Positions 40,143 to 52,900 are shown, counted from the stretch's first letter. The stretch: DNA of 64,000 bases from Pseudo-nitzschia pungens (GCA_037355855.1 CM074758.1:6855001-6919000), one strand, 5' to 3'. A program made the numbers and translations. Notes: generated by a model from the letters alone, not told the origin.

Positions 40143-43100
40143 CCACATGCAGCGCTCGCAGTGGCTCTTCAACATTGGACCATTAAGGAGTTTGGTAAAT
40201 AAGTCGGCAATATTGGTCTCACAAGGCTCCTTTGCAATTTGGATTGTGCCAGCAGCAATAGACTCGCGCGCCTTGTGGTAAGCAACGCTGTTGTGTTTCT
40301 TGTTGCATGGACTCTCCGGCCTGGTGGTGTTCTTGACCACAGATTCATTGTCACAGTACACATTGGTAGGACCTTCAATAGGGACACCCATCATCCGGAG
40401 CTTGTACCTAAGACTCTCAATCAGTTCAATGGCAATTCTTAACGCCACTATCTCAGATCCAAAGGTTGAGGTCTCTACAGTGGTCTGGCGTTTGCTGAAC
40501 CGCAGAATGGGGGCCCTGTTCAAAAAGATGATGATTCCGGTATGGGATCCTCTTGTTGCCTTGCATCCAGCATGATCGGCGTCAACAAAACAACTCATAA
40601 TAACTGCTTTCCCAAGGGGTTCAGGAGCATCTGGTGGCAACACCTCCTTGGCGTCTGGATAAAATTAACTCCAATCACAGTTGGAGAACCTAGTCTCGTC
40701 CACATCAGGACGCGTCTCGTCAAATACTAACTTGGATCGCGCATGCGCCTTGAGATAAGCAAACATGTGCAATACTTGATTCAAATGCCCTGTTCGCGCT
40801 TGCGCTAGATATCTAGACATAAGAGATACAGGCATGACCAAATCCAGTCTCCCAAGTTCGCACAACCACCTCAAGACGCCAATCAATCCCTGGTAGTAAT
40901 TCTGCTTGCTTGGATCCAGTTCGGCGGTTACATCAACTTCAGGTCAATAATCGGATGTCAACGGGGTCGACACCTTGTTCGGAAGGTACTTGTAACCGTA
41001 CTGCTTGGTGCCAAGCTCCTTCTCCACTGCGTCGATGGCTTTCTTGGCATATTTCTCGGAGGACATCGCCCATTTGGGGATTGGGTCATCTTCAACCACA
41101 TGCGAATGGACATCAGCGCCCAAATACAGGGTTGGAACTTCTATAGTCCCGTCCTTCAGCGTGAAGCGCTGCTCGATACTTTCCAGCTGTCGTCGAGGAT
41201 CTTCACTGCAACAGATAATATTGTCGACGTATGCAATCAAGTAGGCCCAGTACCTAGAACCATCCTTTCGCGTCTCCACTCGCATATGAACATCAGGATC
41301 CACTTTACAGGGTTGATACCCTAGCGTTCGTAGGTGCTTGGTCAAATAGGATCGGAACGACGCGCCCGCAACAGGAAGTCCATACAGTGCTCGAACGATC
41401 TTACATACCTGACCTACCAAGTGCGGGGGAAAACCATCTTCAGCTCGTGCAACTAAATAATACTTCTTCTTGATCGGCGCTGTAAGATAGGCGTTCTGGA
41501 TGTCCGCAGACAGTACATCCAAATTGTTCAGCGCTGCCAACAGGAAGAAGATACGGACTGAATCTCTGCTTGGTACACTGCTGAAAGTGTGCTCCTTGGC
41601 TGTCGCTTGTACCTTATGGCCATCGGCTACTAATCTAGCCTTTCTGGTGAGGGATCCCAACTTGACGTCGAATATCATATGGGTAGTGATCTTGCTGAAA
41701 CCTTCGGCCTTGAGCCCTTCGACGGTGTAGCTTGGATCGAACTTGAACGCCATCTCGTTGTTCCTCATCTCCTTTGCAATCGCCTTCTCCCAATAGTCGG
41801 TCCCCGTCTTTCGATCGATGGCAAGAGCTTCAGGAATAGAATGGGGTAACTCAACTCCAAACTTGTGCGTCCTATCCCAGTACTTGTTTTGCTTGGTAGC
41901 CTTGAGGATTTGTCTCTTCCTTCGTAGTACATGGTGAATCCACCATCGGAATGCTGGCTGCTCCGAAATCTTGGCAGATATGGCATACTCGGCGGTCTGC
42001 ACAGGAAAGGACTCTTTCAGATCGCTCAACTTACACCAGGATTTGGTTCCGTCCTTCCAACTGACAAGCAATCGCCATCCCTTCGTGGTAGGCCTGGGGA
42101 TTTTGCGACCATACTTGTTGATGATCGTTGCGTCTTGCTTCCTGACGGCGGATCCGTCCTTCTCGTGATTGATAATCTTGTCCAGTAGAGAAAACATGCG
42201 TCCGTTGTCGTCGATTTTGCTGTACATACTCTCAGCAAAAATATTGGCGGTGTACTTGACGGAACCATCTGGAAACTGCAGATCATACATTCTGGTATCA
42301 AGGATAGGGTTATCATTCCTCTTGCCAATTGGATTGCCATTAAGATCAGCAGAGCGATTCTTCACAACACACCGCAGTCGTTCGTCGCCCTTCTGGATCA
42401 TCACATTGTTACCAATATACTCATCATAGTCATCCCCATCAGGTATGAGATCGTCAATATCTGGAATGGAAGCTTCCGGCTTGGCGAGCTCCCACCTTTC
42501 TTGGTGTCCTTCAAATAACTCCGCAGGGGGATCAGGGTAGGTAGCTTGGAACTTTGCGTCATTATCCTCAACTTTGTCCCTGATCTTGGATTCCACTGCT
42601 TGGTCAAATGAGTCCATATACCGCTTGACATCGTGTGAACGCCATTCTTCTTCAGTAATGGCATGGACTGTGTTAGTGCTTACCGGCATGGCCGTCTCGT
42701 TCAGAATCCAGTGGCAATCTCCGCCTCCGAATCGATCACCGCACGGGCCAAGCCACCGTCCCAGCTTTTTGGTCCCATCAGAGAGATCAACCCAATAGAC
42801 GAAATCATACCATTCGTGGGCTTGGTACAGAGATATGTCAGGCATGTACCCATGTACAATTTTGAACGGCGTTCGACCCATCATCGTAGGATCACTGGAA
42901 GCTGTGCGCTGTCGAATGGCAGCAACAAGCTCCCCACAAAAAGCCCACAGGCGCTTGGGGGATCGCTTCCGGGCCGTCTTCTTGTGGATGCTTCTGCTGA
43001 TATGGCCAATGCTGAGCTCCGCGCCATTCTGGAAGGGGCATCTTGGCTGGATAAAGGTCTGGTGGATATGGTTCTTGCTGACAACCTTATTCCATGGAGT

Positions 43101-44686
43101 CTTGTAAGTCCCAGGAGCGCCTTGCTCTCGAGCGCCATCAGATATCAAATGCTCAGGGATCCCATCTTCAGTCCCTCATACGCTTGTTTCTTGCCCTGTA
43201 TAGGTATGAACTCATCGTAGCCCTTACCATTGCTGAAAACTTGGGCGGCTGAATCTTGTCGCATGATGCTCGGGACCTTTGCCATCCAGGTGTCAGTATA
43301 CCATTTGCCAGCTGCAATGCGCTTGTTTCTGAAGCTCTGCGTTGGCAGACAGCAGACAAGGGGATGCATTGGGTTGCGGAAGCCTTTCTGGGTCGTGACT
43401 CGAAGGGTGTCCGCAGCCTTTCTTGGGGATACATCCCAAATCTTGGACAGACGGTCAGAATCAATCTTGCAGTAGCGTTCGGTGTCAATCGTCGGGCCCC
43501 ACTTGGCACATCTGGAGATGGTGTCGAGCTCGGGATCGACATGGCCGACTGCATCGTCCCATCGAACATGTTTGTAGATGGATGACAGGTAGACGGGAGA
43601 ATCCCTACAGCGGGGATCCAGTTTGAAGCGCTCGCGTCCATCAGTGTAGGCGCGCTCGTACAGAGGGGTATGCAGGGCGTTGATTGTAAGACTTGGTACT
43701 GAATCCACGTCTACATCGTCCCCGCAAGTCTTCAAGGAATCGCCCGAAAAGAGAGAAGATAGCCGCGCATCCAAACGGGAGTCAGATGCAATCGCACATG
43801 GGGTCAGATCACGGCGGGTACAGAGTTGCTGGAGACTCCGCAGCTTGTACTTCTCATAGCAATCATGCTGTGGTAGGATCAGCTCGTCGGTCCAAAGAGG
43901 CTTGTCGTACAGATGGGGACTGAAGTTGGACCGTGTTTCGACGGGCTCCATCTTACGCTTGTTGGACTTCTTGGACTGCTTTGTGGTCGTCTCAGCGGAC
44001 GAGATGGGCGTCGCCATGGGCGTCGCCGCGCGAAGGACAGACAGCATAGGATTCAATGGATGATATCCGTCGATGGCTTCTTCGGCTTGCTCGAACTTCT
44101 TGCTCTTCGGATCCCAAGGGAAGTCTCGGGTTTCAATGACATGATCGCATGTAGCCATCTCATGCTTGGTTGGCTTGCGGGAAGGGAAATAGGACACGAC
44201 CCCATCAAGCATGAGCTTGATGTCAAGGGTGTGTCCCGCGCCGGGATCTTCAGGATCGGTATTGTCAATATGGATGGAGTGGCTGGACTTTTCGTCATAC
44301 TGACGGGGCGCCTCATTGACACGATTGGGATGGCAGTCCCGTATCTGATTCGGACAAATCAAGCTGTGGGACAACTGGTCGCCAAAATACAGCGCTTCGT
44401 GGAAATCAATCAACCAAACTTTCCCGTTGGGCGCTGTGTAGGCCGTAACACAAGTCCCAATAGGAATATTCTTGATAGGCTTGAGCTCAGGCGAAAAAGG
44501 ATGAACATCGACATGACTGACGACTTGGTCTTCAATCAGGATCATATTGGAACCGGCGGCAGTTGTATCAGAGTGGCTGTCCAACTTGCATTGCCCCTCA
44601 GGACTGGGTGGGGGGCGCGCGTGTGGCAGATCCATCTGGTACAGCAGCCGGCCTACCCTACTCAGTTTCGGGCACCGGCTGTCGGT
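40143..44686 (-). pseudogene. pol: CoDi-A pol, broken Copia polyprotein
   Basis: Copia-order Pol in the same frame as gag. Protease: LDSHSDTTAAG near 44590. Integrase: DTWMA near 43290, ISDGARE near 43140 and Glu in GAELSIGHISR near 43020. RT: DVKLGSLTRKARLVADGHK near 41660, then the active site at about 41220-41231, which reads YVDN in place of YVDD. RNase H: FVDADHAG near 40585, SEIVALR, YCDNESVV and NIADLFTK. Lesions: a ~16-bp deletion near 43170 that shifts frame, TGA at 40944-40946 where relatives have Arg, and TAA at about 40665 where relatives have Glu. Inactive by several criteria. The protein is close to the 30290-31543 copy. Confidence 0.92.
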
Positions 44687-46687
44687 TCAGTTCTTGGGGG
44701 TCTGTCCTTGGTTCGAGCCATTGCCCTTGGTCTTGCCCTTCCTGCGCCCCTTGGGCCCAAAACTGTTCCCGGCGCCTTGGGTCTCGTTCGCGGAGGCAGC
44801 AGGCGTGGTCTGGTTCGAACTCGTTGACTGAATAGTTCAGGGCTTCTTCTTCTGACGGAGGTCATACAACTGCTTTCGTTGTTCCTTGGAGAAGGTCCTG
44901 TAAACTTTGAGGGGATACTTCTTGTCTTCAATCTTCCCACTGTACGATCCGCCGTTGCTGCTTCCTTGATTGCTACTACCACCTTGGCGCACAGAGGAGA
45001 TACTTGGTGCCCTCTTTGTTGAAGCCGCACCCATCTTACGTATGCCGAGGCATTTCTTGAAGAAGGAGACGCACTTGTTGAAGTCCTTGGTGTACTTGTC
45101 GGTTTGGAGGACTTGGAGCTTGGGGTTCTCAAACCGTTCATCTTGGATGCTGTGGATGAAATTCATGGTGAAGTCTTGTTCATCTGGGAACTTGTCGTGG
45201 TTGACGAGAGTAGTCTGGAAATTCAACCAAGTTCTGCAGTGCTTCTCAAAGTCGTAGGTTCGAGAGTCCCCTGTGTATTTCGAAGTGAACATGCTTGTAT
45301 GGACCTTGTCAAGGATAGCCGCGACGTTAGTTTCAGAGAAGGCGTTCTCGTAGAGGGTTAGGAAAGCGGCTCGGGCGTTTCCAGTTGGATTCTTCGCGTC
45401 CTTGTACCTTCGAGTGTAAGCCCAGCCAGGTCCATCGCAAATTGCATTACAGAGCAGTACCCAAACGTCGTGGTTGTCAGTGACGAACTGTGGGCCTTCG
45501 AGCGTTGCACATTGAACATTGTAGTCCATCCAATTGGAAAAAGTCCTGTCCTTCCCAACAGTGGCGGACCTCTGAGCTGCAGTCACCGTCTCTTGCTCCT
45601 TCGGACGAATAACATATGATAGGGGGAATCCTTGTTCATTGTACTGGAAGCGGAGGAACTGACAGAAGTTCTCTTCCCACTGACGGAAGTTGTCAAGACT
45701 GGCGAGCTTCGGCGGAGTGATGGATGCTGAGACTGTCTCCTTGTCGGCGGTTTCCATTCCGTGTAGACGCTCGCGCGTTCGGTCGGCTGCAAGGGGATCA
45801 CTGATCCAAGTATGGGCTGTAGGCTTGATACCAATGAGTGGTTGGTAGCGGATCCACTCCGAAAGAAGCTTAAAGGACTGTCTGAAGGAAAGTCCAATGA
45901 ATACTCGTTCAGGGTGGGGACACGTCGGATGACGGTCTCCATTGAAATCACATAGATACTTGGGAAGTTCCTTCGCGGAGAGTTGCTGGATCGCCTTGAT
46001 GCTGTTTAGGCCATTCCGGAATAACTTGTCCGCTGTATCACTGTTGCTGAAACCAGTAAGGATCTTGTGGAGTTCTAACTCCCTTGAGGTGAGCTTCGCT
46101 CCATTCTTGTACCCAGAGATGCCTCCATTAGCCTGGGCTGTGGCGTGAGTTTGGAGGATACCAGGACTAGCCCCTGTAGGAGCGGCGGCAGGAGCAGGAG
46201 CAGGGGCACGAGCAGCGGCGGCGGCAGCAGCAGCAGCAGCAGCAGCAGCCTCAGCAGCAATCCGTGCTGCGTTCTCGTTGCGCATTGCTCTCAGTTCTTC
46301 AGCAACAGCAAGTAGGATCATCTCAGATCGTGGTTGGATGTTGAGGTTTGGTTCTTGCTGGATCCTGGAGACTCCAAACCCAGCAGGAGCGACGGGAGGG
46401 ATTCCAGGTGCTCCAACAGGAGGTGCTCCAACAATGGCGGCGCCAGCAACTCCAGGCGGGGAAGCGCCGGCTCCAGGGACAGCTCCAGTGGCGCCGGCTC
46501 CAGGGGGAGGAGCACCGGCTCCAGCGACAGCTCCAGGTGGAGGAGCGCCGCCTCCAGGAACAATTCCGGGTGGAGGAGCGCTGTCTCCAGGAACAGCTCC
46601 AGGAGCGCCGCCTCCAGGAATGGGCGTTTCATTATCGGCTGCGGCAGCGGCGGCTGCAGCTGCTTGGCTTCTGGTTTGCTTGGCCAT
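44687..46687 (-). pseudogene. gag: CoDi-A gag, truncated by a premature stop
   Basis: Would be about 666 residues from the ATG at 46687 (CAACCATGGCC context) to TGA at 44689-44687, but a TGA at 44839-44837 ends it after 616. The lost tail is the basic, Asn-rich end (GRRKGKTKG). Ala/Gly/Pro-rich N-terminus with PGGGAPPPG-like repeats, then an Ala helix and the conserved core (FRNGLNSIKAIQQLSAKELP). It aligns with CoDi-B gag throughout. The native stop and pol are in one frame, as in CoDi-B. Confidence 0.9.
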
Positions 46688-47687
46688 GGTTGTCTTGACT
46701 TGCTCTGAGTAACTAACTTGTTTCAGTTTCTAAACCAAATTCTTTTGTGGTGGGGACTGTTTCCATCCAAGTTGTCAATCAAAGGTTCTGTATCAACGTC
46801 AACCAAAAGAAAAGGGAGTTACGTGTCGATCGGAGGTCATGTGTCAATTCCGTGTCGTCATTCAAAAGAAGAGCATCCGAATCGATGGTCCGTGTCGACG
46901 GTTCCGTGTCGACGGTTCCGTGTCGACGTCCGAAAGAAAGAAAGGATTCTATTTGGTCTATCTGCTCTAGTCCAATCAATTTGATTTTGAGATATGACTG
47001 ATCTCAGGGCTCTGCTCTGGTCCAATCGATTCAATTTTTGAGATATGACTGATCTCAGGGTCCTGATTCCCACCGGAAAAAGGAATCACTGTTGCCAAGT
47101 CCGGGTGGTTGGTATTTTTCTGTTTTTGAAGTTCCCTTGGCTAAAAATCAAAATCAATGACATGGCAGGTTGAGGGGGTTCTGTCCTCATTTGTCGGATG
47201 GGCCTGACGTCATGTCCATTGTTCTGCTGGATATAACTGTTCTCACTGGGATGTTCCTACGTGGCGTTCCGTCTCCACGAAATTCTTTCCCAGTGCGGCC
47301 CCATCCATGGCAAACAAGCGTCCCCTTGAATCCTGTAAAAATAACAGGGAATCATGGACGCTGCTTTCTCCACGTCCGTCTTGCTCCTTCCCCACCGGAC
47401 CGAGCCTCCATGGTGGCACCATGACGCTCAGCTACTGTACTCTGTATCAATAGGCCCCAGAGGTGGATGTGTGGGCTCCGGTCGATGTGCGTGTCTGTCT
47501 GCTGGGGAAGGTGCTCCCCATTAACATCAGGGATCTCACGATGTCAGCTGCTGGTCCAGTTACAGCTGAGGTTTTACATCCAAGTGTAGGCATGGATGCC
47601 AGTGGTGATCAGCCAGCTGGGTTTCGTCACGCGCTCTAGCTGGCGTCCCGGTTCGTAGAAGTGGGTCGAGCGGTGGGTCTGATAAAC
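46688..47687 (-). other. CoDi-A untranslated leader
   Basis: Homologous to the CoDi-B leader. It begins at 47687 with GTTTATCAGACCC, the primer-binding position. No gene. Confidence 0.75.
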
Positions 47688-48269
47688 TGCGTTGATATTG
47701 CTCGTCAGCAACCTTCGTAGAACTTGGTCGATAGATAAATCGTCTGGTACTGCGTACTGAAAAAATAGGGGAAAGCCCTAACAATAATAACACGTAAAGT
47801 CCTGGCAAATCGTGAGTCTACAGTGGACTGTTCAAGGTCTATTGCATACACTTAGTTACTACAATGTACTTCCCTAGAGGTAGATTGGAATCGATCAATA
47901 GGGGAGGGCATGATAGGCTTTTAATTTAGAGTGGAAGATAAAGAGTGAATACAAGAGGGAGCTGAGCGCAGCTCAGCTCGTCTGTATCATATCGTGACAG
48001 GGTTATTCGCTAACTCGTATAATAACAGCGCTCTGTAGCTCTGGTACTGTATTCTACGGAGTAGCGTATCGAAGTATCGATTAATTAGATCGAATCGTGC
48101 GCTAGCTCACTTGCGCTAGCGCGTTGGGTAACTGTTTGGGCCGGGTATCTGGTCATGGTACATATTATACACCAATGACCCGACCCCGGCGGTAGCATAG
48201 TATCTTAGCATGGTATCATGGTAGGTTAGCATCTTTCAGTATCTCGTAGCATTAGCAACCCTAACCCTG
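47688..48269 (-). repeat. CoDi-A 5' LTR, distal portion
   Basis: Reverse-orientation LTR end (CAATATCAACGCA reading left at 47688). It carries the AGCTGAGCTGCGCTCAGCT hairpin near 47963-47981 and the GGGTTAGGGTT telomere-like motif at its right edge, where Gy-2 inserted. Confidence 0.9.
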
Positions 48270-48591
48270 TGCGGTAACATGCTAGCGTACACTAGCGCGT
48301 TACAACTGAATAATTAACCGAATGCCACATGGGAATCGAATATCTTCAGTCATGAATACATTTTTATATGTGTTCTAATTAATATAGTCGAGTCCCAGAA
48401 TAGGATATATGCCTAATCATGGGAACCGACAATGAATCAACATTTATGGCTAGAGCATGCCAAAATGTGGCTATGCTCGCGACCTCAAATTTTATATGTC
48501 TCCATTCTCAATTCGCATAACAATATTCCGTAAAGTATCTAAACATTCACAATTTTATACCACTCCGTGATTTCTACTCTAGACTGTAACA
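48270..48591 (+). repeat. Gy-2 5' LTR (first copy of its end)
   Basis: 322 bp ending CTAGACTGTAACA. The last ~60 bp resemble the Gy-1 LTR end more than the Gy-2 3' LTR end. Confidence 0.88.
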
Positions 48592-48742
48592 CAGTAATTA
48601 CTGTTTGTGCTTTAAAGTAGAAACAGTAGAACTCAGTACTGAATTCAAAACCACCAACAGCCTCAACAACAGAGTATCTAAACATTCACAATTTACATAC
48701 TACTCCGAATTTCTACCTTAGAGTGTTACACAGTAATTACTG
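48592..48742 (+). repeat. Duplicated LTR tail and primer-binding region in Gy-2
   Basis: After the first LTR end comes CAGTAATTACTG (48592-48603) and a short leader. A second LTR tail follows (48672-48730, ending GAGTGTTACA) and a second CAGTAATTACTG (48731-48742). The second tail matches the Gy-2 3' LTR better than the first does. A partial tandem duplication or recombination of two element types is implied. Confidence 0.85.
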
Positions 48743-48861
48743 TCCACTTCACGTAGGAACAGTAGTAGAATTCAGTACTGAAATCTCAAAACAACGAAAC
48801 CACCCTTATCCTCAACAACAGAGGACCCTTTATCTCCAGCAAACCAATCGATCCGAGCAAC

Positions 48862-49908
48862 ATGGCAGGCATCTACAGAGATCCCCCTATTGCTTACAAG
48901 AGCTCCTTCGATCGAACCAAGCCCAAGCTCTTCACCCTGTACAACGTCGACGATGATCGAACCGACAGCATGAAAGTACCCCTGTTTACGGAGAAAGGAG
49001 GCCTAGAAGAGCTCCTCTTTGTGGAGGAGTCCTTTCGAAATGCTGCCAAGCTCCTAAGACTGCCCATCGATATCTATCTCACCCACTTCAGTCGCTGTCT
49101 CACTACGGACGCGCAGAGCAAGTGGAATGACATGATAAAGGATCCACTGGACCCAGAAGAATACCAGTACTCGGAAGAAGAGATAGGTGGCTACGAGCAA
49201 GCGTTCCTTGACTTCACTAAACTCTACTGCAATGCCAGAGACGCTAGGGATATCATGCACACCTATCTACGAAGCGCGGAATGCCGGAAGACGCCGTCCG
49301 TTACATGCAAGGAACATGCAGACCGGATCCTTGTCCTCATGAAATACACCCAAAAGCTAGATGGAAGCAGCGCTCCCCTCTCTAAAGTGGAGAAACTCAC
49401 GATTCTGCTGCACTCCTTCCCATCAGCGTGGATCGAGAGTTATGGAATTATCCACAGTGGAATTCAAGAAGGTACCACGGTCCAGCACATTGTGGACCAC
49501 ATGAGCTGCCACGAGAGACAAGCCAACAAGAAGAGCAATAAGAACAATAACAAGCAACAAAACAAACGCTCCAACAACTCAAACAACAACTCTCGCAAGC
49601 GCAACTCGCACTCCAATCACAAGGGCAATCACAACAAGAAGAAATCCAACCCCTGCAGGATTCCCGGACACAACCATGATTGGTCCGAATGCCCAAAGAA
49701 CAGATTCTCTAAGAACTACAAGACTCCCGGCAACAATCAAACTGAGTCCTTTCATACTCATACCCAAGCCCTCATGATACCGGGAAGCAATGAGACCTTT
49801 CAAGCTCACATTAATGCAGCACGTGAGGCTGCCATCGAAGAATACCATGCCAATCATGGTGGTCGAACCGAAAGAAGCATCGATGGGGACCTTATTTGGC
49901 TCCCCTGA
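48862..49908 (+). CDS. gag: Gag protein of Gy-2
   Basis: 348 residues from ACATGGCAG. Closely similar to Gy-1 gag: AGIYRDPPIAY, ELLFVEESFRNAAKLLRLP, MHTYLRSAECRK, a Lys/Asn-rich basic tract near 222-255, CRIPGHNHDWSEC (CX4HXHX4C), then GGRTERSIDGDLIWLP and TGA. A short His/Thr stretch, HTHTQAL, before the C-terminus differs from Gy-1. The frame stays open after the TGA into the Pol linker. Intact and the least damaged part of this element. Confidence 0.93.
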   Translation: MAGIYRDPPIAYKSSFDRTKPKLFTLYNVDDDRTDSMKVPLFTEKGGLEELLFVEESFRNAAKLLRLPIDIYLTHFSRCLTTDAQSKWNDMIKDPLDPEEYQYSEEEIGGYEQAFLDFTKLYCNARDARDIMHTYLRSAECRKTPSVTCKEHADRILVLMKYTQKLDGSSAPLSKVEKLTILLHSFPSAWIESYGIIHSGIQEGTTVQHIVDHMSCHERQANKKSNKNNNKQQNKRSNNSNNNSRKRNSHSNHKGNHNKKKSNPCRIPGHNHDWSECPKNRFSKNYKTPGNNQTESFHTHTQALMIPGSNETFQAHINAAREAAIEEYHANHGGRTERSIDGDLIWLP

Positions 49909-52900
49909 ATCTACAGAGGCCCCAGGCCTAAGAAGCCCCCGGCCTCACCAAAACCAGCAATCACCTTGCCTCCGGCTCCCCGGGAACTGGATGCCAGCAC
50001 AGCCCGGCTGTCTGGGATGACGCATGGAGGAGATCTCCCCGATAAAGAGGGGAAGGAACCTACAGGATGGAGTCCTGTTGAAAGCTCAGCAAAGCCTGCG
50101 AACGCAGCAACAACAAAAACAGTTCGATTCTCCGCAAAGAGCAATCCGAACATGGATACGAATCGAAAACAACCGAATCGATCCAAGGGTACAGACGCAT
50201 CATCGATTCACTCAATTGATCAGACAGCAGCAACAAATAGACCACTCTTGTCTCTAGCAAGAAATTGGTCCACCGGTACAGCAAAAAATCTCTATTGCAA
50301 TACCCAAAACTCCAAAGACTACACCAAAGGAGGTGCGCTGGAGCAAAATTATTTGAAACTGCTGTCGACTACTGGAAATCCAGTAGAACAGGCATCCCCT
50401 GAATAAGAGCAACGTGGCTCCTATTCAGAATACGAGCAACGTGGCTCCTATTCTTCTAATCAACGTACAGTACATACAAGGCATCCCCATGAAATCAAGA
50501 CCACTACTAGCACTACTAGATAGTGGATCCTCCGGAACTCTAATCAACAAGAGAGCGCTACCATTTGGCACCATGCCAATAAGAAGCAAGCACCAAGTCC
50601 TAACCACTACAGCGAACGGAAGGTTCGATACCACAGAATATATCATCATGAAGAACACCAAGCTACAAGAGTTTGGCAACTACAACATTCGATCAACAAG
50701 AGGCAAGGCTATTCCATTCCCCGACCTGCAAATATGATCTTATACTAGTCAGAGACTTCCTCCACCTGGCAAAGATCAATCTCCTATTCAAAGAAGGAGC
50801 AGTTCAGTGGATGGATAGAACTATTCCAATGAAGGACACCTCCTTGTACCATGACAACCACACCATGCTCATGGAAGAACTAGAAGACGCTGAACTCTTT
50901 GCTGATGATCTATCCTTCGCCAATCCATACAAGTCCAAGGTGATCCTAGATAGAGCCTACCAAGAAACAGATCCATCTACAGTCGCGCAACAACAGAGCC
51001 ACATGTCTACAGCAGAGCAACAACAGTTCCAAGCAATACTGAACAAGTATCCAAACGTCTTCAATGGAGAACTTGGCAAGTACCCTCACAAGAAGATCTC
51101 TCTAAGACTGAAGCCCGGATCCAAGCCCATACACAAGAAGCCCTATCCAGTTGCATACAAAAGAGAAGACCTATTCAAAAGGGAGCTCCAGAATCTTGGC
51201 AATCATGGAGTACTCAAGCGCTGCACTGGACCGGCCGAATGGGCGTTTCCAACCTTCATAGTACCAAAGAAAGATAACAGGGTACGATGGGTATCAGACT
51301 TTAGGGAACTCAATGAACTACTTGAGAGGCGCCCTTATCCAATTCCTCGGATACAGGATATCATGAACAAGCGAGGCAAGTACACTCACTTCACCAAGAT
51401 TGACTTGTCCATGCAATACTACTGCTTTGAACTGGATGATGCAAGCAAAAAGCTCTGTACCATAGTCACTCCTTACGTTTGCTATGAATATCAAAGACTA
51501 CCAATGGGAGTTAAAGTCTCCCCGGATGTGGCACAGCAGCTGATGGAAGACATCCTACAAGACACTGACTGCACTGTTAATATTGATGATATTGGCATCT
51601 GGACCAATGGCTCTTTTGATCTACACATGAAAACTATCGACAAGATCCTAGACCGGCTCAATCAGAATGGACTTAAATGCAACCCACTGAAGTGTGATTG
51701 GGCTGTACAAGAAACTAACTTCCTTGGATATTGGATGACGCCTACAGCAGTTAAGCCATGGAGAAAGAAGATTGAAGTCATTCTACATATGGACCGACCA
51801 AGAACTGTTACTCAAGTCAAGAGCTTTCTAGGAGCAGTCGGCTACTACAGAGACATGTGGCCCCGGAGATCCCATGTCCTAGCTCCTCTATTTGATATCA
51901 CTGGAACGCCCAAGACTCCTCAAGCAGCTGCCATCAAAGGCAAGCAACGCAAAGCTCCTTCAGCTTTCACTTGGGGACCTGCTCAAGATAAAGCCTTTCA
52001 AGAGATGAAAGCCATGATGGCAGCGGATGCGCTGAACACCTATCCAGACCTTAACAAGCCCTTTGAACTGTACACTGATGCCTCAGACCTACAGCTCGGC
52101 GCTGCCATAATACAAGATGGCAAGCCTATTGCTTATTGGTCCAAGAAACTATCTGATGCCCAGAAGAATTATACTACTATGGAGAAAGAACTCCTAGCCA
52201 TAGTACTCTGCTGCAAAGAGTACCGGAAGATGCTCCTCGGCGGAGTCATCAATATATACACCGACCATAAAAATCTTACCTTCAGGACCCTCTCAGTCCA
52301 ACGAGTCCTCCGATGGAGACTATTCCTTGAAGAATTTGGTGTCAACCTCACCTATGTTGAAGGCAAGAAGAATGTTCTTGCTGACGCCTTCTCCAGGCTC
52401 CCCCGGATGGATCCACCTACTGTGGGGAAGAAAGAAGCCCTTGGTAAAGGCACTCTTATTGATTTTTTGAAACTTGAAGTCCCCAAGCAAGATGAAGAAC
52501 TGTTTCTAACAGAGTTCCCCAATTTGTTTCAACACTTATGCAATGACGCAGACAGAGAATTACAAGCCTGCTTGCTGAATAATGAGTGTCTAGTTAACCT
52601 ACCAAACCAACAGGACTTGGAATGCCCGGTGAACTACTCAACCATATATCTTCATCAACAACAAGATCCGACCATCAAGTTCAAGATTCAATCCAAAGCC
52701 TTCTTCTACCAAGAATTAGAAGGCAATCAAATGTTATGTTATGCGAATCAGTCCAACCCTGATAATTGGAGGGTCTATATCCCACCAACACTGATTAATG
52801 ATACAATCAAATGGTATCATCTCCTGCTGGGTCATTGTGGATCCACCAGGCTATATCAAACTATTTCAGCACAATTCTATGCTGATAACCTGTCCAACCT

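Noticed and set aside
9489..44839. An alternative genetic code in which TGA is sense, because several breaks are TGA.
   Set aside because: Most replace Arg (CGA to TGA is a common transition), TAA and frameshift lesions also occur, and the intact Gy-4, LINE and C2 genes show no internal TGA.
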